This document shows, piece after piece, positions 17,685 through 26,542 of a DNA stretch of 64,000 nucleotides; position 1 is the stretch's first letter; each line of letters begins with the position of its first letter. Below the pieces are notes generated by a model that was given only the letters and a program-made list of their open reading frames with translations, did no database searches and was not told the DNA's origin. The translations under genes were made by a program, and so were the position numbers. Source of the stretch: Halegenticoccus soli (GTDB lineage: Archaea; Halobacteriota; Halobacteria; Halobacteriales; Haloferacaceae); contig NZ_PEND01000005.1 in assembly GCF_002844195.1 (NCBI RefSeq), positions 186,001 to 250,000 of the forward strand. The letters run 5' to 3'.

Positions 17685-18665
17685 TCAAGTTCTGACCTCA
17701 GAGTGGTCGTTCGACCCGTTGTAAGCGTGTGCCTCGCGATGGTCGCGCTCCGAGGGGTGCGTGAGCGTCGGTGCCGAGTTGACCCGGTAGAACACCGTAC
17801 TCGGGTCCTTCGTCCTGAACCAGCGCCAGCGCGTCTCCGCGAACAAGCGGATTTTTCGGGCGGTCCCCAGCGTCGGCTCGTTCGTCAGCACGTCGAAATC
17901 GTGCCCGCGGATGAGTCGGTGGTGGTCGACGTAGAGCACGGCGGCGAGCAGCACGGCGAACTGGCAATCCTCGGGGAGATATTCGATGCCGGCGATCCCC
18001 TCGCGGTAGCGGTGCTCCGTCCGCTCGAGCTCCTCATCGATCAGCCGAGCGAAGCCGTCGCTCATCGAGAGTTCCTCGATCTGCTCGTAGGACACGCCGT
18101 GCTTTCTGAGCGCGCGTTCGGGGAGGTAGATCCGGTCGCGCTCGACCACGTCCTCGCGGACGTCGCGCAGGAAGTTCGTCAGCTGGAACGCCTCGCCCAG
18201 CGCCGCGGCGTGGGGCAGCGCCCGCTCCGGGTCGTCCGGCCGCATGATCGCGGTCATCATGCGCCCGACGGCGACCGACGAGCCCCGCATGTACTCCTTC
18301 AACTCCGCGTGCGTGGCGTACCGATCCTTCGTGATGTCGGTCGCCATGGCGTCGACGAACGCGTCGACGTCGGCGTCGGCGACGCCGTACTCCTCGCGGA
18401 CCTCTCGAAACGCCGACAGCACCGGGTGGTCGGTTTCGACCTCGCCGAGCGCCGCCGCCCGTAGCCGTTCGAGCTGTTCGCGCTGGCGTCCCGGCGGCGC
18501 TCGATCCGCTCCGTCGACGATCTCGTCCGCCAGCCGGAAGAACGCGTAGAGCACGTACGTCGGCCACCGCACCCGCTTCGGGAGCACGCGGGTCGCCAGG
18601 TGAAACGTCCGTCCGGTGCGTCGCTGTATCGCCTTGCTCGCGGCGATCTGATTTTCGTCTACCAT
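17685..18665 (-). CDS. crtB: Phytoene synthase
   Basis: 326-residue head-to-head prenyl synthase joining two geranylgeranyl diphosphates to phytoene, the first step to the bacterioruberin carotenoids of haloarchaea. Both Mg-diphosphate motifs are present: DEIVDGAD (about 48-55) and NFLRDVREDVVERDR (about 170-184, second Asp-rich). YAFFRLADE and GEAFQLTN are also family hallmarks. The TGA stop (17685-17687) is provided by the end of the IS1341-type element, so the last residues may differ from the ancestral C-terminus. The gene is alone on its strand, with a 260-bp upstream region before the DICT gene's 3' end. Confidence 0.93.
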   Translation of the reverse strand: MVDENQIAASKAIQRRTGRTFHLATRVLPKRVRWPTYVLYAFFRLADEIVDGADRAPPGRQREQLERLRAAALGEVETDHPVLSAFREVREEYGVADADVDAFVDAMATDITKDRYATHAELKEYMRGSSVAVGRMMTAIMRPDDPERALPHAAALGEAFQLTNFLRDVREDVVERDRIYLPERALRKHGVSYEQIEELSMSDGFARLIDEELERTEHRYREGIAGIEYLPEDCQFAVLLAAVLYVDHHRLIRGHDFDVLTNEPTLGTARKIRLFAETRWRWFRTKDPSTVFYRVNSAPTLTHPSERDHREAHAYNGSNDHSEVRT

Positions 18666-18924
18666 TCTGGTTCTCCTGGTCCGAGATCCGAGAGAGGGTG
18701 CGGTCGCCGCCCGCCCCTCCGAGGCGTTTCGGACGTGACGATCCTCGAATCGTCGCCGCCGGTCGAAGGTGCGGCGTCCCCGTTTCGTCGGCGCTCGCCC
18801 CGCGGGCTACGACTGATCACTCGCGTTGAACGGAGACGTTCCGCGACGTTCAACCCTGGCGCGAACTATGACCGTCTTTAAGTACTGGGCGGAGACAGCC
18901 CCGGACCGACGAGCGACCGCCGGC

Positions 18925-19653
18925 TCAGCCGTAGGTCGCCGTCGTGTATTCGATCACGCCGTCGACCGCCGCCGGATCGAACGTCCAGAAACCCCGCCAG
19001 TCGTTCGACGCCTCCTCTCGGGCGAGCAACGCGGCTTTCTCGTCGTCGTCCCCGTCGCCGTCGAACGCGACCATCCAGGTCGACGCGATCTCGCCGCTAT
19101 CTACGCCCACGACGGTGAGTTCGTCGGCGTTCTCGAGCCTCTCGTCCGGGACGCCGTACACGTACACGTCGACGCCGGCTCTCGCGAGGAGATTGTAGTA
19201 AGCGAGCGTCGGAAGGTCGTTCGCGAGGCGGGAGAGGCGCTGGAAGGAGGCGTGCAGCGCGCCGGCTCCGACCCGGTGTACCCGGCGCTCGATGTGTCGG
19301 GAGGCGACGAGCAGCCGACGCCTGTCGTGGGACGCGAACGTCCCGCCGCTGAGGGACGCCAGCAGGTCGGACGGCAGCGGTTCGGCGGGATCGACGTTGC
19401 GGAGGACCTCGGCGGTGGTTCGGACCGCCCTCCGAAGCGCGGTGACGCGCGCCTCGAGTAGCGGGTCGCCGTCGACCGCGACGACCGCGGTCCCGTCCGG
19501 TTTGTCGGCCGTTCGCTTCCGGGAAACGTCGTTCGAATCGACGTCGAAATACGAGGCGATGTCGGCGACCGCCGCTTCGGGGCCGCCGTAATTGTACACG
19601 CACAGCTTCGCGTCCGCGGTCGGCATCGCGTCGATCATCGCTTCGAACGACAT
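18925..19653 (-). CDS. DICT sensory domain protein
   Basis: 242 residues starting MSFEAMIDAMPTADAKLCVY, the usual beginning of haloarchaeal DICT-domain proteins. The DICT region spans about 85-240, including NDLPTLAYYNLLARAGVDVYVYG and the final WRGFWTFDPAAVDGVIEY. Such proteins are thought to sense light or small ligands and often partner with bat-type regulators. Here it is divergent from a bat-like HTH_10 gene, with about 73 bp between the chosen starts. An upstream in-frame start (19689) would add 12 residues overlapping the promoter. Confidence 0.82.
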   Translation of the reverse strand: MSFEAMIDAMPTADAKLCVYNYGGPEAAVADIASYFDVDSNDVSRKRTADKPDGTAVVAVDGDPLLEARVTALRRAVRTTAEVLRNVDPAEPLPSDLLASLSGGTFASHDRRRLLVASRHIERRVHRVGAGALHASFQRLSRLANDLPTLAYYNLLARAGVDVYVYGVPDERLENADELTVVGVDSGEIASTWMVAFDGDGDDDEKAALLAREEASNDWRGFWTFDPAAVDGVIEYTTATYG

Positions 19654-19690
19654 CGGTGGTGTGAGGTGCGCGACGGTAGGGCGTCGCACG

Positions 19691-19700
19691 TTTTTAACCC
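19691..19700 (+). promoter_or_regulatory. TATA-like element between DICT and bat-type genes
   Basis: TTTTTAACCC, 31 bp before the in-frame TTG at 19727, fits a leaderless promoter for the rightward regulator and helps choose that start. Confidence 0.45.
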
Positions 19701-19726
19701 TCGCGGGAGATACCGTACACGGGACT

Positions 19727-20479
19727 TTGAAACCGACGACGAATAGTTCGGGGCTTTATGCGCGCATCGCCGTTTGCCCGGGGCGGGAGTGCCCCGTTCG
19801 GCGACTCTCCGAGGACGGGCGCGTCCGCGACTTTCGGCCCGGTCGGAGCGACGGACACCCGCCGCAGATTGCGGTCGAACCGCCGAACGGAGGCGGGGGG
19901 GACCCGCTCGCCGACTACCCCGTCGAGGAGATCGCGTGGGTCGGAGGCCACGCGGTCTGTCGCCTCCCGACGGTGGGGCCCGTTTCGGCGTTCGAGACCG
20001 CGGACGCAATCGTCGCGGACCAGGGGGTCGACGGTCGGCTCCCACCGCCCTGCGAGAACTACGGCGGGGGCGGGTGTCTGGCCTACGGCTTCTCGTTTCT
20101 CCCCGTCGAACCATACCGGTTCCACTGGCGCGGCGGGTGGCTCCAGCTCCACTTCGCGGTGAGCGAGTACTCGGCGCTCCAGCGGACGATCGAGCGACTG
20201 AACGACGCGGGGTTCGACCTCGACCTCCGTCAGATCATTCGCAGCGAGCGCGCCCGCGAGCTGCAGGCGGACGCCGAGTCGACGACCGCCGTGGTCGACC
20301 TCTTGACCCTGACCGAGCGGCAGCGGGAGGTCGCCGAGACGGCGATCGAGATGGGGTACTTCGAGCCCGACGGCGCGGACGCCGAGACGATCGCCGCGAA
20401 GCTCGACGTCTCGCGGTCGACGCTCTCGCGGCACCTCCGCATCGTCATCCGAAAGATCCTCTCTCAGCTCTTCCCTTGA
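19727..20479 (+). CDS. Bat-type HTH_10 transcriptional regulator
   Basis: About 250 residues. The C-terminal ~60 residues are the HTH_10 domain: LTLTERQREVAETAIEMGYF, then ETIAAKLDVSRSTLSRHLR. The N-terminal part is a bat-like beta-rich domain with CPGRECPVRRL and YGGGGCLAYGFSFLPVEPYR. No ATG lies near the conserved region, and TTG 19727 is selected from the TATA position; an ATG far upstream (19592) would overlap the divergent gene. It probably works with the divergent DICT protein, and its targets may include crtB nearby, but that is inference. Confidence 0.75.
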   Translation: MKPTTNSSGLYARIAVCPGRECPVRRLSEDGRVRDFRPGRSDGHPPQIAVEPPNGGGGDPLADYPVEEIAWVGGHAVCRLPTVGPVSAFETADAIVADQGVDGRLPPPCENYGGGGCLAYGFSFLPVEPYRFHWRGGWLQLHFAVSEYSALQRTIERLNDAGFDLDLRQIIRSERARELQADAESTTAVVDLLTLTERQREVAETAIEMGYFEPDGADAETIAAKLDVSRSTLSRHLRIVIRKILSQLFP

Positions 20480-20617
20480 TAAAAAGACTCACTATTTGGC
20501 GATAGGGTTAGACGGTGCACCAGCGTTCTTCCGCTGTGACTGTACGCACTGTGTCGAACGGTACGAGCAGTCGGGGACCGTCGCTCGAACGCGTTCGACG
20601 AGGGGGTGGAGGCGGGC

Positions 20618-21016
20618 ATGTCCGCTGAGGACGACTTGACGGAGGCCGAAAGGGAGGCGCTCCACGACCTCCAGCTGGCGCTCGAACACGTCCACCGCGG
20701 ATACGGCGCGCTCCTCGAGTATCACCATCAGATAGGACGCGGGATGGACAAACTGGACGCCGCCGAATCGAAGCTTCGCGAGGCTGGTCACGGGGGGCTG
20801 GCCGACCGACTCCGGGACAAGCACCTCCCCTCGGGCGCGATTGACGACCGGTGGACGTACGAGCTCGTCGAGGAGTTCCGGCGGGGGTTCCTCGCGGACG
20901 TGACCGATTTCGAGAGCGAGGTCCGCGACCTGCTCGCCGACGGCGAGCGACACATCACCGAGCGGCGCCAACAGCGGCGGTGGCGGGAGCGGGCCGACGG
21001 GTGGGACGACGAGTGA
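20618..21016 (+). CDS. Haloarchaeal hypothetical protein (132 aa)
   Basis: 132 highly charged, helical residues (MSAEDDLTEAEREALHDLQL and onward). It includes a His/Tyr/Gly-rich helix HVHRGYGALLEYHHQIGRGM and a C-terminal basic helix ERRQQRRWRERADGW. ATG 20618 has GGAGGCGGG just upstream. It could be a four-helix-bundle or DNA-associated protein; no named family is recognised. It precedes the metal regulator gene by 79 bp on the same strand. Confidence 0.75.
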   Translation: MSAEDDLTEAEREALHDLQLALEHVHRGYGALLEYHHQIGRGMDKLDAAESKLREAGHGGLADRLRDKHLPSGAIDDRWTYELVEEFRRGFLADVTDFESEVRDLLADGERHITERRQQRRWRERADGWDDE

Positions 21017-21095
21017 CTCGCGTCGTACCCGGCTGAGCGCGTCCGTTGACGGCGCGGGGCGACCAGTTTTATCGGTACGGACGCTACCGGGGCGT

Positions 21096-21845
21096 ATGCG
21101 CGAACTCGTCTTCGCTCTCGATTACGAGCCCGGGTGCAACGCGGTGGCCGACACGCTCGCGGAGCACCCCGCCGCGCGAATCCGGTCACTCTCGCTCCAC
21201 GCGACCGACGAGAGCCTGTGGCGCGTCGACCACGCCGCGGGTTCGCCGGACGCGCTGGCGGAGATCGAGGAAGCCTTCCTCACCGCCGACTACTACGCGG
21301 ACTGCCTCACGACTGAGGACTGCGGGGCCGCCCAGACGACGCAGGTCCTCGAACACACGGACGAGACGCTCGTCCTCTACTCGTACTGGGAGCGCGCGCC
21401 GACCTGTTCGTCCGTTCCGCACGCCGCTCTCGACCATCTCGGCGACGGACTCCTCTTCGAGACGCGCCACGAGGAATGGCGCTACACGTGGCGGATCATC
21501 CATTCGGGCGACGGTGAGGTTCGAGCGTTCTTCGACACTCTGGCGGCCGCCGTCGGGGGCTGCGCCGGACTGGAGATCAGACGGTTGACGGACGCCTCGT
21601 CGCCGACGACCGACGCCGGCGGCGACGGCGATAGCCTGCCCCCGGATCAGGCGGAGGCGCTTCGGGCGGCCATCGAACACGGCTACTACGAGACGCCGCG
21701 GAACGTCGACGCCGGAGAACTCGCCGACCTGCTCGGCGTCCCGCGCTCCACCCTCACCTATCGACTGCGGAGGGCGGAAGCGTACGTCGCCGAGCGGTGG
21801 GTCGACCGGACGCGTTCGTCGGGGGGACCGCTGTCGCCGCTGTGA
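21096..21845 (+). CDS. Cys-rich HTH_10 regulator, probable metal sensor for the adjacent ATPase
   Basis: 249-residue regulator with a C-terminal HTH_10 domain (PPDQAEALRAAIEHGYYETP, ELADLLGVPRSTLTYRLRRAE). The N-terminal sensor part holds cysteines at 14, 70, 76, 104 and 156, in motifs such as ADCLTTEDCG and APTCSSV, as expected for binding soft or borderline metal ions. It lies 81 bp upstream of, and in line with, a Zn/Cd/Pb P-type ATPase, so it probably controls that gene in response to metal. The intervening DNA has two copies of a half-site (TCCAAAC and TTGGAATATTCC near 21864-21889). Confidence 0.8.
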   Translation: MRELVFALDYEPGCNAVADTLAEHPAARIRSLSLHATDESLWRVDHAAGSPDALAEIEEAFLTADYYADCLTTEDCGAAQTTQVLEHTDETLVLYSYWERAPTCSSVPHAALDHLGDGLLFETRHEEWRYTWRIIHSGDGEVRAFFDTLAAAVGGCAGLEIRRLTDASSPTTDAGGDGDSLPPDQAEALRAAIEHGYYETPRNVDAGELADLLGVPRSTLTYRLRRAEAYVAERWVDRTRSSGGPLSPL

Positions 21846-21863
21846 CGGACGCGGCCGGAGTAT

Positions 21864-21889
21864 TCCAAACGTCGGTTGGAATATTCCGA
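21864..21889. promoter_or_regulatory. Palindromic candidate operator before the metal ATPase gene
   Basis: Within 21864-21889, TATTCCAA is followed by ACGTCGG and then TTGGAATA, perfect 8-bp arms with a 7-nt spacer. It sits about 40-60 bp before the ATPase ATG at 21927, an excellent position for a metal-responsive operator or overlapping BRE/TATA. Confidence 0.6.
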
Positions 21890-21926
21890 TAAAGACGTAT
21901 TCGATCCGTCGGCGTAGGGAGGTGCG

Positions 21927-24239
21927 ATGACCGAGAACGCAGACGGAGCGGGGGCGAACGGGGACGGAAAGCGGGCGACCGCGTCCGCCCGACTCTCAGT
22001 TCCGGGGATGGATTGCCCCTCCTGCGCCGGGAAGGTCGACAAGAGCCTCCAGCGCGTCGACGGCGTCGTCGGGGCCGACCTTCGACCCACAACCGGCACG
22101 GCCACGGTGACATACGATCCCGACCGGGTGTCCAGAGCCGACGTGATCGCGGCGATCGAGGGTCCGGGCTACGAGGTCGTCGGCGACGCGACTGGCTCGG
22201 GGGAAGCGGACGCCGGCGCCGTCGGAGTCGCGCCGGCGTCGGAGGTGTGGACGAGTCCCCGCGGCGTCAAGACGTGGATCGGCGCGGTGTTCGTCGCGGT
22301 CGGGTTCCTCTTCGAGTTCCTCCTGCCGGCCCAGAACCTCACCGTCGCGACCGCTCTGGGGCGTCCGCTCTCGCTCGCCGACGTATCGTTCCTTGGCGCT
22401 GTCGCCGCCAGCGGGGTTCCGGTGGTGCGCAGCGGCTACTACTCGGCGCGGAACCGGAGCCTCGACATCGACCTGCTGATGGGTACGGCGATCGTCGCCG
22501 CCACCGGTATCGGGTATTTCGTCGAGGCCGCGACGCTAGCCGTGCTCTTCAGCCTCGCCGAACTCCTCGAGGGCTACGCGATGGACCGGGCGCGCGACTC
22601 GCTGCGCGAACTGATGGAGCTCTCGCCGGACGAGGCGACCGTCAGGCGAGACGGTGAAGAAGTGACCGTGCCGGTCGAGGATGTGAACGTGGGCGAGGTC
22701 GTGGTCGTTCGCCCCGGCGAGAAGATTCCGCTCGACGGGAGAGTCGTCGAAGGTGAGAGCGCCGTCGACGAGTCACCGATCACCGGCGAGAGCGTCCCAG
22801 TCGACAAGACCCCAGGTGACGAGGCGTACGCCGGCGCGATCAACGAGGAGGGCTACCTCGAGGTCGAGGTCACGTCGCTGGCGTCGGACTCGACGCTCGC
22901 GCGGATCATCGAGATGGTGCGAGGTGCCCAATCGAAGCGGACCGAGACCGAGCGGTTCGTCGACCGATTCGCGGGCTATTACACGCCGACCGTCGTCGTA
23001 CTGGCGATTCTCACCGCTGTCGTACCGCCGTTCGCACTGGGCTGGCCGTGGCGGACGTGGTTCGTTCGCGGTCTCACCCTGCTGGTGATCGCTTGCCCGT
23101 GCGCGTTCGTCATCTCGACGCCCGTTTCCGTGGTGTCAGGCATCACCAGTGCCGCGAAGAACGGCGTCCTCATCAAGGGCGGCAACTACCTCGAAGCGAT
23201 GGGCGAGGTCGACGCGGTGGCGATCGACAAGACCGGGACGCTCACGAAGGGCGAACTCGCCGTGACCGACGTCGTCCCGCTCGGCGATACGAACGAGACG
23301 GCCCTCCTGAGGTACACCGCCGGGTTGGAGCGGCGGAGCGAACATCCCATTGCCGACGCGATCATCGCCCGCGCCGATAGGGCGGGCGTCGTCGATATTC
23401 CGGAACCGGATACCTTCGAGAGCCTGACCGGCAAGGGGATTCGCGGCGAGATTGACGACGAGACGTATTACGCGGGGAAGCCCGCGCTGTTCGAGGAACT
23501 CGGGCTCGACCTGTCGCGTGCCTCCCGCGCACCCGACGGTGGCACCGTCCGGAACGGCGCAGTCGTGGAGACCGACGACAGCTGCGGCGACGAGACGCCA
23601 ACCGCGCTGGAACGGGAGGGCAAGACGGTCGTTTTCGTCGGGACGCGGACAGAGCTACTGGGCGTAATCGCGATCGCCGACGAGGTACGCCCCGCTTCAA
23701 AGCGAGCCGTCGACCGCCTGCGCGAACTGGGAGTCAGCCGTATCGTGATGCTCACCGGTGACAACGAGGGGACGGCCCGCGCGATCGCCGATCGGGTCGG
23801 CGTCGATGCGTTCCGCGCCGGACTCCTCCCCGACGAGAAAGTCGAGGCCATCGAGTCGTTACGGTCGGAATACGGCGACGTGGCGATGGTCGGCGACGGG
23901 GTCAACGACGCGCCCGCGCTCGCGAGCGCAAGCGTCGGGATTGCGATGGGAGCGGCCGGAACGGACACCGCCCTCGAAACGGCGGACGTTGCCCTGATGG
24001 GAGACGATGTCGAAAAGCTCCCGTATCTGTACGCGCTCTCGAACAGGGCCAATAGCGTGATTCGGCAGAATATCTGGTCGAGCCTCGGCGTGAAGTTCTT
24101 GCTCGCGCTCGGCGTCCCGCTGGGACACGTGAGTGTTGCGCTCGCCGTCGTGGTCGGTGATATGGGGATGAGTCTCGGCGTGACGGGGAACGCGATGCGA
24201 CTCTCGCGGCTGAAGCCGGACCGATTCTTTGGTCCGTGA
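21927..24239 (+). CDS. cadA: Heavy-metal P1B-type ATPase, Zn/Cd/Pb class
   Basis: 770-residue metal-exporting P-type ATPase. The N-terminal HMA domain has GMDCPSCAGK (Cys30, Cys33). The membrane metal site is CPC (390-392) in IACPCAFVISTP, and phosphorylation is on Asp434 of DKTGT. TGES, the HP motif (RRSEHPIADA) and GDGVNDAPAL are present. The last helices carry VKFLLALG and VVGDMGMSLGV, placing a Lys and an Asp where ZntA-type (P1B-2) pumps use them, rather than the NALRL pattern of copper pumps. Zn, Cd or Pb export is therefore favoured over Cu. A Cys-rich regulator lies upstream. Confidence 0.92.
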   Translation: MTENADGAGANGDGKRATASARLSVPGMDCPSCAGKVDKSLQRVDGVVGADLRPTTGTATVTYDPDRVSRADVIAAIEGPGYEVVGDATGSGEADAGAVGVAPASEVWTSPRGVKTWIGAVFVAVGFLFEFLLPAQNLTVATALGRPLSLADVSFLGAVAASGVPVVRSGYYSARNRSLDIDLLMGTAIVAATGIGYFVEAATLAVLFSLAELLEGYAMDRARDSLRELMELSPDEATVRRDGEEVTVPVEDVNVGEVVVVRPGEKIPLDGRVVEGESAVDESPITGESVPVDKTPGDEAYAGAINEEGYLEVEVTSLASDSTLARIIEMVRGAQSKRTETERFVDRFAGYYTPTVVVLAILTAVVPPFALGWPWRTWFVRGLTLLVIACPCAFVISTPVSVVSGITSAAKNGVLIKGGNYLEAMGEVDAVAIDKTGTLTKGELAVTDVVPLGDTNETALLRYTAGLERRSEHPIADAIIARADRAGVVDIPEPDTFESLTGKGIRGEIDDETYYAGKPALFEELGLDLSRASRAPDGGTVRNGAVVETDDSCGDETPTALEREGKTVVFVGTRTELLGVIAIADEVRPASKRAVDRLRELGVSRIVMLTGDNEGTARAIADRVGVDAFRAGLLPDEKVEAIESLRSEYGDVAMVGDGVNDAPALASASVGIAMGAAGTDTALETADVALMGDDVEKLPYLYALSNRANSVIRQNIWSSLGVKFLLALGVPLGHVSVALAVVVGDMGMSLGVTGNAMRLSRLKPDRFFGP

Positions 24240-24386
24240 GGTCCCGGGCGGCGTTTCTGACGCGACCTGACGCGTCCGGAATCACTTCGATGTTGATGGG
24301 GCCCCGATTTATTCCAGAACCTATCCCGTGATCTTATCGCACCATCGGCCCTCTCGAAGGGTGATACGGGATTTTAAGGCCAAACG

Positions 24387-24393
24387 TTTATCC
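24387..24393 (+). promoter_or_regulatory. TATA box of the histone-fold gene
   Basis: TTTATCC about 31 bp before ATG 24421, consistent with a leaderless or near-leaderless transcript. Confidence 0.5.
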
Positions 24394-24420
24394 GCGAGGT
24401 GGACGAACCAACGCCCTGCA

Positions 24421-24588
24421 ATGGCTGACCTGATCGTCAAATCGGCCGTCAAAGAGGAGCTGAGCGGAAAGAACGTCTCGGGCGACTTCTACGACGCGCT
24501 CGATCAGGAGGTACAGACCCTCCTCGACCGGGCGAGCAAGCGCGCCGACGAAAACGGCAGAAAAACCGTCCAGCCCCGGGATCTGTAG
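24421..24588 (+). CDS. Small DUF1931-like histone-fold protein
   Basis: 55 residues, MADLIVKSAVKEELSGKNVS and onward, ending KTVQPRDL. The pattern (two helices around VSGDFYDALDQEVQTLLDRASKRA and the terminal R-K-T-V-Q-P-R-D-L) matches the minimal histone-fold/DUF1931 proteins common in haloarchaea. Such proteins are presumed to dimerise and may bind DNA, but chromatin function is not established for this short type. The start at 24421 is supported by the TATA box; the upstream extension is not conserved in style. Confidence 0.85.
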   Translation: MADLIVKSAVKEELSGKNVSGDFYDALDQEVQTLLDRASKRADENGRKTVQPRDL

Positions 24589-24955
24589 CGCGTTCCGGCC
24601 GGTCGTCCACCGGTTCTTTTCGCGGAGCTCCGATTCGGTCGCCCAGCGATGGCACGAACACCCCGTCGACGCAGCCGCGCTCGCCGACGGACCGGGTTTC
24701 GCGGCGGTTTCGTCCGGCTACCGGCGGCTCAAACCGCTTGCTGCGCGTCGCTTCCGTCGCCAACGTAGCCGTACGAAGTCCGCAATACTCATATGGGTAC
24801 TCAATATATCGCCAGTAACGGCAACCGCTGTCGGACGAGGCGTTCGCGAACGGCGCGTCCCCGAGCGTCTCTCCCGTCCGCGCCCTCCATCAGCCTCCGG
24901 GCGCGCATTCCGCTCACGCAGCGAACGCGACGGGCGCGCACCCCCACCGAGATAG
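24589..24955. other. Intergenic, no gene seen
   Basis: 367 bp. A short AT-rich patch at 24785-24815 (around TCATATGGGTACTCAATATATCG, broken into CATATG and AATATAT elements) probably contains a promoter. No supported coding frame. Confidence 0.45.
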
Positions 24956-26542
24956 ATGAGCAGACGTAACCGCAACCACAGCACCCTCTCGTCGCACGTC
25001 GAACGGATCGTCGATCGGATCCTCGACGACGACCGCGTCTGGCTGGCTCCCGGGCTCGCGGTCGCCCTGGCGACCACCGCACTGTACTACCAGACCCACC
25101 CCTACCCCGCCTACGGCGCGGGGCTGTTTCTCTCGATCGCCGAGCAGATCCACGAAGGCGGGTACCTGCTGCCGACCCGCATCCCCGATTACACCCGCGG
25201 CGGTGTTCCATTCGCCTACCCGCCGCTGGCCTTCTATCTGATCGCCGCGCTCTTCGACCTCGGCGCGGATCCGATTGAGGTCGCCCGCGTCCTCCCCGGC
25301 GTCGTCACCGTGCTCACCGTCGCGCCGTTCTACGCGCTGTCGAGGGAACTCACGGGATCGGTCCGGAAGGCGAGCCTCTCGTCCGTCGCCTTCGCGACCG
25401 CGCCCGTCGTCCTCGAGTGGCACATCTCCGCGGGCGGGATCGTCCGTGCGCCGGCGTTCCTGCTGCTCGTCACAGGGCTGTACTGCGGGACGAAGCTGTT
25501 CCGGACGCGCCGGCGGCGGTGGCTCCTCCCCTCGGCGGGCCTCTTCGGGTTGACAGTCCTTTCGCACCCGACGTACGCGACGTTCTTCGGGCTGAGCTAC
25601 CTGCTCCTGTTCGCGTTCGTCGACCGGTCCATCCGCGGGCTGACGAACGGGGCAATCGTCGCCCTCGGCGGCGTCGCGTTCGCGACCCCGTGGATCCTCC
25701 ACGTGAGCCTCGCCCACGGGCCGGAGACGTTCCTCATGGCGGCGGGAACGCACGGCGGACTCAGCACCGACGTCGGGACCGCGGTGACCCGACTCGCGCG
25801 CCCGCGTATGTTCGATCATTTCACGGGACTCTGGACCGGCCTCGCGATCCTGGGGGGTCTGACCCTCGCGGCTCGGCGGCGACTCCTCGTCCCCGTCTGG
25901 TTCCTCTTCGCGCTGGCGGTCGCGAACGAACTCCGCTTCGCGTTCGTCCCCGGAGCGATGCTCGTCGGGGCGTTCGTCGGCGAACTGCTCGACGCGCGCG
26001 AACTTCCGCTCCCCCCGATCCGGTGGGCGTCGACGATCGCGGCGGTGGCGCTGGTCAGCGCGATGGTCGTCGCCGGCGGCGGTTTCGCGGCAGGACAGCC
26101 GGTCGACGGGGGAGCGTCGCTGCCGGCGTACGTCGGCGACGACGACGAGGACGCGATGACGTGGATCCGATCGGAGACGCCCGAGAACGCGACGTTCGTC
26201 GCGCTCGGAGACGGCGCCGAGTGGTTCCCGTACCTCACCAACCGGACGATGCTCGTCGGCCCGTGGGGCGTCGAGTGGACCACGCCCGAACAGTACCGCG
26301 AGCAACTGCGCCAGTACCGCCGCCTCTCGCACTGTCACTCCGCGCAGTGTCTCACGACCCGCCTCCAGCGGCAGGGAATCCGCCCCGACTACCTGTACGT
26401 TCCGACCGACTCCTACACCGTCCGCGGCCACCCGAAGGAGCAACCGGCGTCGATGCGGAACTCGCTTCTGCACTCCGATCGCTACCGGGTCGTCTACGAG
26501 GACGACGACGTGATGATCGTCCGCGTCGTCGGGGCGTCGTAG
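24956..26542 (+). CDS. GT-C-fold-like integral membrane protein (putative glycosyltransferase)
   Basis: 528 residues with about eleven hydrophobic helices and a soluble C-terminal domain. The layout is that of PMT/ArnT/AglB-type GT-C proteins: a first helix, an external loop with HPYPAYGAGLFLSI and RIPDYTRGGVPFAYPPL, further helices, then a C-terminal extracytoplasmic domain (WIRSETPENATFVALGDGAEWFPYLTNR) resembling the periplasmic part of these enzymes. It may transfer sugars from dolichol phosphate, yet the acidic DxD-like residue expected in the first loop is not clear. It is monocistronic. Confidence 0.75.
   Translation: MSRRNRNHSTLSSHVERIVDRILDDDRVWLAPGLAVALATTALYYQTHPYPAYGAGLFLSIAEQIHEGGYLLPTRIPDYTRGGVPFAYPPLAFYLIAALFDLGADPIEVARVLPGVVTVLTVAPFYALSRELTGSVRKASLSSVAFATAPVVLEWHISAGGIVRAPAFLLLVTGLYCGTKLFRTRRRRWLLPSAGLFGLTVLSHPTYATFFGLSYLLLFAFVDRSIRGLTNGAIVALGGVAFATPWILHVSLAHGPETFLMAAGTHGGLSTDVGTAVTRLARPRMFDHFTGLWTGLAILGGLTLAARRRLLVPVWFLFALAVANELRFAFVPGAMLVGAFVGELLDARELPLPPIRWASTIAAVALVSAMVVAGGGFAAGQPVDGGASLPAYVGDDDEDAMTWIRSETPENATFVALGDGAEWFPYLTNRTMLVGPWGVEWTTPEQYREQLRQYRRLSHCHSAQCLTTRLQRQGIRPDYLYVPTDSYTVRGHPKEQPASMRNSLLHSDRYRVVYEDDDVMIVRVVGAS

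Larger units (their letters stand above)
16160..17688. mobile_element. IS1341-type (tnpB-only) element, defective
   Basis: Related 20-nt palindromes lie at 16168-16187 (left) and 17659-17678 (right), 17 of 20 identical, around a single tnpB gene with no tnpA. The right end appears to finish at TCAA (17685-17688), a known type of right cleavage sequence in this group, which lies inside the stop codon of crtB. The tnpB is interrupted (see the gene entry). Confidence 0.8.

Noticed and set aside
24649-24768. 39-codon frame after the histone-fold gene
   Set aside because: Arginine-rich, no ribosome-binding site or promoter, and looks like random GC-rich reading.
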